Assembly: GCA_032622095.1 (NCBI GenBank)
Contig: CP136064.1
Coordinates: 144,913,954-144,977,953 of the forward strand
Length of the DNA stretch: 64,000 nucleotides
DNA from: Siphonodentalium dalli
Taxonomy: Eukaryota > Mollusca > Scaphopoda > Gadilida > Siphonodentaliidae
Direction of reading: 5' to 3'
Position 1 is the stretch's first letter. Every line of letters starts with the position of its first letter. Position numbers and translations under genes: made by a program. A model generated the notes under the pieces. That model was not told the DNA's origin, made no database searches, and saw only the letters and a program-made list of their open reading frames with translations. Below are positions 22,214-32,624 of the stretch, piece after piece.

Positions 22214-25200
22214 AGCTCAACTTTACTTTGTAAAGTTTGAGCTATTGCCATGGCTTTGTCGTCCGTCGTCCGTGTGTGCGTGTGTGCGTGTGTACGTAAG
22301 GCGTCAACAATAGAGGCTACAGGTCGTACCTTTGATCGGATTATTATGAAATTTGTCATAGCTGTTGACATCAACATTTGTACCGGAATGATTCATTTTG
22401 GGGTCATTCGAAAAAAAAACATGGCCGCCAGCAGCCATCTTAGATTTCAAAATTCAATCCATTAGCACAGGTTACAGGCCGTACTGTTCGTCTGATCATC
22501 ATGAAATTTGTCATGGCTGTTGAAATTGGAATGTAGATGGGAACGAGTCATTTTGGGGTCATTCGGACAAAAAACATGGCCGCCAGCGGTCATCTTGGAT
22601 TTCAAAATTTAATCCATTAGCACGGGCCACAAGTCGTACTGTTCATCTGATCATCATGAAATTTGTCATGGATGTTAATATTGACATGTAGATGAGAACG
22701 AGTAATTTTGGGGTCATTCGGCCAAAAAACATGGCCGCCAGCAGCCATCTTCGATTTTACTCTTTGCATGACTAAATCCTTTAGCACGGGCTACAGGTTG
22801 TACCTTTGGTCAGATCATCATAAAATTTGTCATGGATGTTAACAATGACATGTAGATGGGAACGAGTCATTTTTGGGTCATTCGGGCAAAAAACATGGCC
22901 ACCAGCAGCCATCTTCGATTTTACTCTTTGCATGACTAAATCCTTTAGCACGGGCTACAGGTCGTACCTTTGGTCAGATCATCATAAAATTTGTCATGGA
23001 TGTTAACAATGAAATGTAGATGGGAACGAGTCATTTTTGGGTCATTCGGTCGTACCTTTAGTCTGATAATCATGAAATTTGTCATGGCTGTTGAAATTGG
23101 AATGTAGATGGGAACGAGTCATTTTGGGGTCATTCGGACAAAAAACATGGCCGCCAGTGGCCATCTTTGTTTTCAAAATTCAATCCATTAGCACGGGCCA
23201 CAGGTCGCACTGTTCGTCTGATCATCATGAAATTTTTCATGGATGTTAATATTGACATGTAGATGGGAACGAGTCATTTTGGGGTCATTCGGCCCAAAAA
23301 TATGGCCGCCAGCAGCCATCTTGGATTTTACTCTTTGTATGACTAAATCCTTTAGCACGGGCTACAGGTCGTACCTTTAGCCTGATCATAATAAAATTTA
23401 TAATGGATGTTAACAATGACATGTAGATTGGAACGAGTAATTTTGGGGTCATTGGTCATTTGACCAAAAAATATGGCCGCCAGCAGCCGTCTTGGATTTT
23501 ACTCTTTGTATGACTAAATCCTTTAGCCCAGGCTACAGATCCTACTTTTAGTCTGATCATCATAAAAATTGTCATGAATGTTAATAATGACATATAGATG
23601 GGAACGAGTCATTTTGGGGTCATTTGGCCAAAAAACATGGCCGCCAGCAGCCATCTTGGATTTTACTCTTTGTATGACTAAATCCTTTAGCATGGGCTAC
23701 AGGTCCTACTTTTAGTCTTATCATCATAAAATTTGTCATGAATGTTAATAATGACATGTAGATGGGAACGAGTCATTTTGGGGTCATTCGGCCAAAAAAC
23801 ATGGCCGCCAGCAGCCATCTTGGATTTTACTGTTTGTATGACTAAATCCTTTAGCACGGGCTACAGGTCGTACCTTTAGTCTGATAATCATGAAATTTGT
23901 CATGGCTGTTGAAATTGGAATGTAGATGGGAACGAGTCATTTTGGGGTCATTCGGACAAAAAACATGGCCGCCAGCGGTCATCTTGGATTTCAAAATTTA
24001 ATCCATTAGCACGGGCCACAAGTCGTACTATTCATCTGATCATCATGAAATTTGTCATGGATGTTAATATTGACATGTAGATGAGAACGAGTAATTTTGG
24101 GGTCATTCGGCCAAAAAACATGGCCGCCAGCAGCCATCTTTGATTTTACTCTTTGCATGACTAAATCCTTTAGCACGGGCTACAGTTCGTACCTTTAGTC
24201 TGATAATCATGAAATTTGTCATGGCTGTTGAAATTGGAATGTAGATGGGAACGAGTCATTTTGGGGTCATTCGGACAAAAAACATGGCCGCCAGTGGCCA
24301 TCTTTGTTTTCAAAATTCAATCCATTAGCACGGGCCACAGATCGCACTGTTCGTCTGATCATCATGAAATTTGTCATGGATGTTAATATTGACATGTAGA
24401 TGGGAACGAGTCATTTTGGGGTCATTCGGCCTAAAAATATGGCCGCCAGCAGCCATCTTGGATTTTACTCTTTGTATGACTAAATCCTTTAGCACGGGCT
24501 ACAGGTCGTACCTTTAGAATGATCATCATAAAATTTATCATGGATGTTAACAATGACATGTAGATTGGAACGAGTTATTTTGGGGTCATTCGACCAAAAA
24601 ACATGGCCGCCAGCAGCCGTCTTGGATTTTACTCTTTGTATGACTAAATCCTTTAGCACGGGCTACAGGTCCTACTTTTAGTCTGATCATCATAAAAATT
24701 GTCATGAATGTTAATAATTACATATAGATGGCAATGAGTCATTTTGGGGTCATTTGGCCTAAAAACATGGCCGCCAGCAGCCATCTTGGATTTTACTCTT
24801 TGTATGACTAAATCCTTTAGCACGGGCTACAGGTCCTACTTTTAGTCTGATCATCATAAAAATTGTCATGAATGTTAATAATGACATATAGATGGGAACG
24901 AGTCATTTTGGGGTCATTTGGCCAAAAAACATGGCCGCCAGCAGCCATCTTGGATTTTACTCTTTGTATGACTAAATCCTTTAGCATGGGCTACAGGTCC
25001 TACTTTTAGTCTTATCATCATAAAATTTGTCATGAATGTTAATAATGACATGTAGATGGGAACGAGTCATTTTGGGGTCATTCGGCCAAAAAACATGGCC
25101 GCCAGCAGCCATCTTGGATTTTACTCTTTGTATGACTAAATCCTTTAGCACGGGCTACAGGTCGTACCTTTAGTCTGATCATCATGAAATTTGTCATGGC

Positions 25201-28200
25201 TGTTGAAATTGGAATGTAGATGGGAACGAGTCATTTTGGGGTCATTCGGACAAAAAACATGGCCGCCAGCGGTCATCTTGGATTTCAAAATTTAATCCAT
25301 TAGCACGGGCCACAAGTCGTACTGTTCATCTGATCATCATGAAATTTTTCATGGATGTTAATATTGACATGTAGATGAGAACGAGTAATTTTGGGGTCAT
25401 TCGGCCAAAAAACATGGCCGCCAGCAGCCATCTTCGATTTTACTCTTTGCATGACTAAATCCTTTAGCACGGGCTACAGGTCGTACCTTTGGTCAGATCA
25501 TCATAAAATTTGTCATGGTTGTTAACAATGACATGTAGATGGGAACGAGTCATTTTTGGGTCATTCGGGCAAAAAACATGGCCGCCAGCAGCCATCTTGG
25601 ATTTTACTCTTTGTATGACTAAATCCTTTAGCACGGGCTACAGGTCGTACCTTTAGTCTGATAATCATGAAATTTGTCATGGCTGTTGAAATTGGAATGT
25701 AGATGGGAACGAGTCATTTTGGGGTCATTCGGACAAAAAACATGGCCGCCAGTGGCCATCTTTGTTGTCAAAATTCAATCCATTAGCACGGGCCACAGGT
25801 CGCACTGTTCGTCTGATCATCATGAAATTTTTCATGGATGTTAATATTGACATGTAGATGGGAACGAGTCATTTTGGGGTCATTCGGCCCAAAAATATGG
25901 CCGCCAGCAGCCATCTTGGATTTTACTCTTTGTATGACTAAATCCTTTAGCACTGGCTACAGGTCGTACCTTTAGCCTGATCATAATAAAATTTATAATG
26001 CATGTTAACAATGACATGTAGATTGGAACGAGTAATTTTGGGGTCATTTGGGGTCATTGGTCATTCGACCAAAAAATATGGCCGCCAGCAGCCGTCTTGG
26101 ATTTTACTCTTTGTATGACTAAATCCTTTAGCACAGGCTATAGGTCCTACTTTTAGTCTGATCATCATAAAAATTGTCATGAATGTTAATAATGACATAT
26201 AGATGGGAACGAGTCATTTTGGGGTCATTTGGCCAAAAAACATGGCCGCCAGCAGCCATCTTGGATTTTACTCTTTGTATGACTAAATCCTTTAGCATGG
26301 GCTACAGGTCCTACTTTTAGTCTTATCATCATAAAATTTGTCTTGAATGTTAATAATGACATGTAGATGGGAACGAGTCATTTTGGGGTCATTCGGACAA
26401 AAAACATGGCCGCCAGCAGCCATCTTGGATTTTACTCTTTGTATGACTAAATCCTTTAGCACGGGCTACAGGTCGTACCTTTAGTCTGATCATCATGAAA
26501 TTTGTCATGGCTGTTGAAATTGGAATGTAGATGGGAACGAGTCATTTTGGGGTTATTCGGACAAAAAACATGGCCGCCAGCGGTCATCTTGGATTTCAAA
26601 ATTTAATCCATTAGCACGGGCCACAAGTCGTACTGTTCATCTGATCATCATGAAATTTGTCATGGATGTTAATATTGACATGTAGATGAGAACGAGTAAT
26701 TTTGGGGTCATTCGGCCAAAAAACATGGCCGCCAGCAGCCATCTTTGATTTTACTCTTTGCATGACTAAATCCTTTAGCACGGGCTACAGTTCGTACCTT
26801 TAGTCTGATAATCATGAAATTTGTCATGGCTGTTGAAATTGGAATGTAGATGGGAACGAGTCATTTTGGGGTCATTCGGACAAAAAACATGGCCGCCAGT
26901 GGCCATCTTTGTTTTCAAAATTCAATCCATTAGCACGGGCCACAGGTCGCACTGTTCGTCTGATCATCATGAAATTTGTCATGGATGTTAATATTGACAT
27001 GTAGATGGGAACGAGTCATTTTGGGGTCATTCGGCCTAAAAATATGGCCGCCAGCAGCCATCTTGGATTTTACTCTTTGTATGACTAAATCCTTTAGCAC
27101 GGGCTACAGGTCGTACCTTTAGCCTGATCATCATAAAATTTATAATGGATGTTAACAATGACATGTAGATTGGAACGAGTAATTTTGGGGTCATTCGACC
27201 AAAAAACATGGCCGCCAGCAGCCGTCATGGATTTTACTCTTTGTATGACTAAATCCTTTAGCACGGGCTACAGGTCCTACTTTTAGTCTGATCATCATAA
27301 AAATTGTCATGAATGTTAATAATGACATATAGATGGCAACGAGTCATTTTGGGGTCATTTGGCCAAAAAACATGGCCGCCAGCAGCCATCTTGGATTTTA
27401 CTCTTTGTATGACTAAATCCTTTAGCATGGGCTACAGGTCCTACTTTTAGTCTTATCATCATAAAATTTGTCATGAATGTTAATAATGACATGTAGATGG
27501 GAACGAGTCATTTTGGGGTCATTCGGCCAAAAAACATGGCCGCCAGCAGCCATCTTGGATTTTACTCTTTGTATGACTAAATCCTTTAGCACGGGCTACA
27601 GGTCGTACCTTTAGTCTGATCATCATGAAATTTGTCATGGCTGTTGAAATTGGAATGTAGATGGGAACGAGTCATTTTGGGGTCATTCGGACAAAAAACA
27701 TGGCCGCCAGCGGTCATCTTGGATTTCAAAATTTAATCCATTAGCACGGGCCACAAGTCGTACTGTTCATCTGATCATCATGAAATTTTTCATGGATGTT
27801 AATATTGACATGTAGATGAGAACGAGTAATTTTGGGGTCATTCGGCCAAAAAACATGGCCACCAGCAGCCATCTTGGATTTTACTATTTGTATGACTAAA
27901 TCCTTTAGCACGGGCTACAGGTCGTACCTTTAGTCTGATCATCATGAAATGTGTCATGGCTGTTGAAATTGGAATGTAGATGGGAACGAGTCATTTTGGG
28001 GTCATTCGGACAAAAAACATGGCCGCCAGCGGTCATCTTGGATTTCAAAATTTAATCCATTAGCACGGGCCACAGGTCGTACTGTTCATCTGATCATCAT
28101 GAAATTTGTCATGGATGTTAATATTGACATGTAGATGAGAACGAGTAATTTTGGGGTCATTCGGCCAAAAAACATGGCCGCCAGCAGCCATCTTGGATTT

Positions 28201-29151
28201 TACTCTTTGTATGACTAAATCCTTTAGCACGGGCTACAGTTCGTACCTTTAGTCTGATAATCATGAAATTTGTCATGGCTGTTGAAATTGGAATGTAGAT
28301 GGGAACGAGTCATTTTGGGGTCATTCGGACAAAAAACATGGCGCCAGTGGCCATCTTTGTTTTCAAAATTCAATCCATTAGCACGGGCCACAGGTCGCAC
28401 TGTTCGTCTGATCATCATGACATTTGTCATGGATGTTAATATTGACATGTAGATGGGAACGAGTCATTTTGGGGTCATTCGGCCTAAAAATATGGCCGCC
28501 AGCAGCCATCTTGGATTTTACTCTTTGTATGACTAAATCCTTTAGCACGGGCTACAGGTCGTACCTTTAGCCTGATCATCATAAAATTTATAATGGATGT
28601 TAACAATGACATGTAGATTGGAACGAGTAATTTTGGGGTCATTCGACCAAAAAACATGGCCGACAGCAGTCGTCTTGGATTTTACTCTTTGTATGACTAA
28701 ATCCTTTAGCACGGGCTACAGGTCCTACTTTTAGTCTGATCATCATAAAAATTGTCATGAATGTTAATAATGACATATAGATGGCAACGAGTCATTTTGG
28801 GGTCATTTGGCCTAAAAAACATGGCCGCCAGCAGCCATCTTGGATTTTACTCTTTGTATCACTAAATCGTTTAGCATGGGCTACAGGTCCTACTTTTAGT
28901 CTTATCATCATAAAATTTGTCATGAATGTTAATAATGACATGTAGATGGGAACGAGTCATTTTGGGGTCATTCGGCCAAAAAACATGGCCGCCAGCAGCC
29001 ATCTTGGATTTTACTCTTTGTATGACTAAATCCTTTAGCACGGGCTACAGGTCGTATTAGACATTCAACTTTCCACATTCCTAATCGCTCCATTGACTGT
29101 AATACATTAAATTATTCCCTTTCCAAGTTGAGCTACAGTGTCATTGACACT
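22214..29151 (+). mobile_element. HINE-like element, copy B, about 42 core monomers (6.9 kb)
   Basis: Same termini as copy A: palindrome AGCTCAACTTTACTTTGTAA-AGTTTGAGCT from 22214, GTCC/GTGTGCGT tract, AAGTTGAGCT at 29125-29134, and hairpin AGTGTCA-T-TGACACT at 29137-29151. Between them I count about 42 occurrences of the ATGGCCGCC-type core word, monomers of about 155-165 bp. Monomer types recur in a fixed order, giving higher-order units: the diagnostic CACGGGCCACAAGTCG occurs at 22621, 24010, 25304, 26615 and 27745 (steps 1389, 1294, 1311 and 1130 bp). Copy A has about 10 monomers without this longer period. Confidence 0.85.
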
Positions 29152-29712
29152 TTCATTTTTTAACACTATGTTCATCAAAACTCTCATTTATGATGCTGAT
29201 CATAGTAATTTATATCGCCAAGGGATGTGTTTTTGGCATCGCGTGTATGTATTACATAGCAGTTAACCGGTTGATCGTAATTCAACTGGTTGCTGACTAG
29301 TCGGTTGTCATCCGGATATCCGTTTCATCACTAGATACAGTAGCACTGAGGTTTTAGTATGAAATACTCAAAGATGAATACATGTATGTATAATATCCAG
29401 GTTATTGTAATATACAAATTGTTGGACAAGTTGATTTCCGGTAGCCCTATAGTGTGTCTTTCCAGGGTGCCAACCGTCTTTTCAGCCTCAGACCCCAAAA
29501 CTAAGCATATTTTGGTTTGGATCACATACATGTATATGCATGTCATAAACGAACTACTAAATTTAGGTAACTTTTAGTCTGCACCCAGTAACACCATATC
29601 ATGGTATTTTACTGGGTGCCAACAAGGATTCTCTCATAGCCACACTTTGCTACGATTTTCTCATGAGTATTTCATCACATGTTCATGTTTGATACCTTAA
29701 TCATAAACATGT
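29152..29712. other. No gene; small repeat relics
   Basis: TATCGCCAAGGGATG (about 29215) is a relic of the 20.5-kb family. GCACCCAGTAACACCATA and its inverted ATTTTACTGGGTGC (29581-29620) form a hairpin. Nothing protein-like. Confidence 0.45.
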
Positions 29713-30752
29713 CAGTCCTTCGATTTTGAGGCGCGCAATTGCGCTTGCGCGCCTTGGCGCGCGCGGATCTAAAAACCAGCGAGTTATTAAATGCGTACGC
29801 CGAAAATTTCAAATGCGCGCCTCGGAAATTGCAACCAGTGAACGAGATTTTAACAAACAACACAGCAATGGTTAAACGCCGACAAGACTATTCACCATGT
29901 ATCTTTCTCAGCAGGGATGACGTTGATTACGAACCTGGTAACAAAGATCAAAGCGGCGTCTTTCGCACTCAATGATTGGGGTGACACCTCATCACAACTG
30001 CTGCACGTGCGAGTTCCCGCAAAAAGCGTGTCAATTCATTGGCGGCCTCGTTTGATGTTTCGGCATGCGGGATTCGCCGATTCATTTGAATATTAGATTA
30101 GGGTTTATACTGTATCATCATTCATGTCGGATAGTGATGGTGACACTGCCTAAAAGGGCAAAAGTGTGCAATCTTAAAAGCGCTAATTCTAAAGATAATA
30201 TGTGACAAATTAGTCCCAGACAAGCTGTCGCGTGTGCTCACTGGGACGTAATTCACAGGTGTGACATTATTACTTTTAATTCACCGAGATATTAGGCCCA
30301 TAAAAATAGCTATTCAATTCGGAATGGATGCTATTCAATTACAATAATTGACTAGCTATATATACTAATCAAAATTTTAAAAGTAGTTTGCTCCCTGGCA
30401 TGCTGATTCCGGTAGCGATTCGGATTCCACTTCCAAGTTTGAAGCTTTAATCGAGTCTGATGAGCATGCGCTCTCAGAGGCGGAAGTCGACTAATTACCG
30501 TGATCAGATTCACCGGGATTGTTGATGTTATTATCATGTGGACTATTGTATAATATAAACATGTTTTTATTTCTGTTTCTGTTGCCACACTTGGAATTAT
30601 ACGTGTGTATCATTATACTTGAGTTTGTATTTATTCAGTAATCATTTCATCGATGATAATTTGAATTGTGCTCCCTCAAAAAAGGCGCGCGCAAATCCCA
30701 AAAGCTCCGAGCGATATATCGCGCACCTACGTTTTCCAAATTCGAAGGACTG
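29713..30752. mobile_element. 1.04-kb hAT-like non-autonomous element
   Basis: The left end CAGTCCTTCGATTTTG (29713) matches the inverted right end CAAATTCGAAGGACTG (30752), written CCAAATTCGAAGGACTG in the sequence. AACATGT flanks both sides (29706-29712 and 30753-30759); extending by one base gives an 8-bp match with one mismatch. Both ends are followed inward by GCGCGC-rich sequence (GGCGCGCAATTGCGC and AGGCGCGCGCAAAT). No transposase. CAG ends plus a 7-8 bp duplication suggest hAT. Confidence 0.72.
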
Positions 30753-31084
30753 AACATGTGCTGATGTGGCATTCTTGATTAGCCCACACTGGTTCTTACT
30801 GAGATTACTCGTTGACCAATTAACACATCAAATTTTACATGTATGATGGTGTCTACAACTTCGTAAACATAAACTCATTATTATGAAATTGTGACAAACA
30901 TTGTAAATCTTCCATATATACTTCTGCTGCCTTTTGCTTATGTTGAAAATTTCAATGTTTTGCCTTTCTTGGTACGATATGAGGAAACTGCAAGATCATA
31001 TGCAAGTTCAGATATACCTGAGTAAGATAGATAGATATATTATGGCTGAAATATTGATGTGCCTATTTCCATATTCTCCTCCAG

Positions 31085-31257
31085 GGCCTTCACTGGTAAA
31101 TACACAAACACATATGATGAGGGAGTGTACACCTGTGTGGTTTGTGGATACTCTTTGTTCTCACATGAGTCTAAATACAACTCAAACTCTGGCTGGCCAG
31201 CATTCTATGATGTTGTCGACAAAGAACACATAGCAGTTAAGGAAGATACATCACATG
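31085..31257 (+). CDS. MSRB: MsrB (SelR family), second coding exon
   Basis: The AG acceptor (31083-31084) follows a pyrimidine-rich TATTCTCCTCC stretch. The exon reads AFTGKYTNTYDEGVYTCVVC, GYSLFSHESKYNSNSGWPAF, YDVVDKEHIAVKEDTSH and ends with the first base of a Gly codon before GTAAGC (phase 1). Numbering from exon 1, it is residues 67-125. CVVCG holds the first pair of zinc-binding cysteines, and GWPAFY is the substrate-binding signature of SelR domains. The second CxxC, the GHVF block and the catalytic RY(C/U)IN block lie in later exons that I did not find before the window end, so whether this enzyme uses cysteine or selenocysteine cannot be told. Confidence 0.95.
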
Positions 31258-31517
31258 GTAAGCTGTCTGATTTATTTAAGTCATATCACCAGCCGGCTAA
31301 TTATCTTGTAACACTTCTTGCAGGGTTCAAGATCAGTGTTTAAAGTGGATATGTCATAATTTGGCTATGTTATAACTATCCGCCGAATTCTATAACGGCA
31401 GTCGGCTTATACCTATAAATAGAAACATTACCTCGCATTCCTGCGACAGTATTATTGCATGGCTGGAGAAGCCTATAGCACTGCAGATGATAGAACCTGT
31501 TGATTCATCTACTATAT

Positions 31518-32616
31518 TATGGCAAGCCGTTTTCACATTTTTGATTGATTTAGACTTAAGTCCAATTATTTGGACTTAAGTCCAAATAATTGGACTTAAG
31601 TCCAAATGAATTGGACTTAAGTCCAAATGAATTGGACTTAAGTCCAAATGAATTGGACTTAAGTCCAATTAGCGAATTGATTTGGACTTAAGTCCAAATC
31701 AATTGGACTTAAGTCCAATTATTTGGACTTAAGTCCAATTAGTGAATTGATTTGGACTTAAGTCCAATTCATTTGGACTTAAGTCCAATTCATCTGGTTT
31801 GAAACGATAGTCCCCTTCTTTGTAATGGTATATTCCTGCAAGTTTTGATTGACAGTCAACCTCCGTACTAACCAGGGCATTCCTGACTCCAAGACTAACT
31901 CCGTACGTCCCCTTTGCCACGTGGCTTGTTTTCGGCATGCCGAGATTGAAAATGTTTCGAATCCGAATTGGCATCTTAATAAATGCTAACTGCATGCATG
32001 AATGAAGTAAAATTAATTCACGACTTTCAAGATTCAATTGTTATTTGACAGCATGTAGTGTAGGCTACACGCAGTTTCGTTTATTGCATTTACTAAGTGT
32101 CTTATTTGTATAATTTGCTCGATTTTCAAAGTCAAAATTGTTGATAGGATCTGGTCCACATCGAGCTGATTCATTATATATGTTGAGAAAGGTAACAATT
32201 AACAAGATCAACAAGAATTAGACCCAAATGTAAACGGCCATTTTCCCACAACTCCGCCCTATGAGCAAAACCAGACCTGCTTAATATCTGATGGGGGTGT
32301 TTCTTATACAGATGAATTGGACTTAAGTCCAAATGAATTGTACTTAAGTCCAAATACCACATAATTGTGAATTCGGCGAGGAATTGGACTTAAGTCCAAA
32401 TAGATGAAAATATCGGTATTTGGACTTAAGTTCAAATCAATTGGACTTAAGTCCAATTCCTCGCCGAATTCACAATTATGTGGTATTTGGACTTAAGTAC
32501 AATTCGCTATTTGGACTTAAGTCCAATTATTTGGACTTAAGTCCAATTATTTGGACTTAAGTCCAAATAATTGGACTTAAGTCTAAATCAATCGAAAATG
32601 TGAAAACGGCTTGCCA
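31518..32616. mobile_element. 1.1-kb element built on CTTAAG palindromes
   Basis: The ends are inverted over about 50 bp: TATGGCAAGCCGTTTTCACA (31518) against TGTGAAAACGGCTTGCCA (to 32616). TACTATAT flanks both sides exactly (31510-31517 and 32617-32624); a 2-bp TA duplication with TGGCAAG ends is an alternative reading. Inside, about 11 copies (31550-31795) and about 10 copies (32310-32590) of the palindrome TTGGACTTAAGTCCAA, spaced by 0-10 bp, flank a 0.5-kb unique segment. A further inverted pair, CACATAATTGTGAATTCGGC with GAGG (32355-32385 and 32453-32483), centres near 32420. No protein is encoded. Confidence 0.75.
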
Positions 32617-32624
32617 TACTATAT

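Larger units (their letters stand above)
11873..31084 (+). other. MSRB: 19.2-kb MSRB intron packed with repeats
   Basis: GT at 11873 and an AG preceded by TTTCCATATTCTCCTCC at 31083-31084 delimit it. About half is Helitron-like arrays (13.5-15.3 and 22.2-29.2 kb). It also contains a THAP relic, a broken CXC/LGGFHT-type gene, a hAT MITE, a LINE/SINE tail, a 1-kb hAT-type element and an assembly gap. The real length is uncertain because of the gap. Confidence 0.8.

Noticed and set aside
13492-29151. CRISPR-like array
   Set aside because: Regular repeats, but the 'spacers' are themselves repeats, monomers are ~160 bp, and the genome is eukaryotic.
29739-29975. 78-codon frame starting MRLRALARADLKTS
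   Set aside because: Lies inside a hAT-like non-autonomous element; no domain, arginine-rich start comes from GCGCGC repeats.
31729-32037. 102-codon minus-strand frame with PDELDLSPNELDLSPNQ
   Set aside because: The repeated ELDLSPN comes from the CTTAAG palindromes; no homology.
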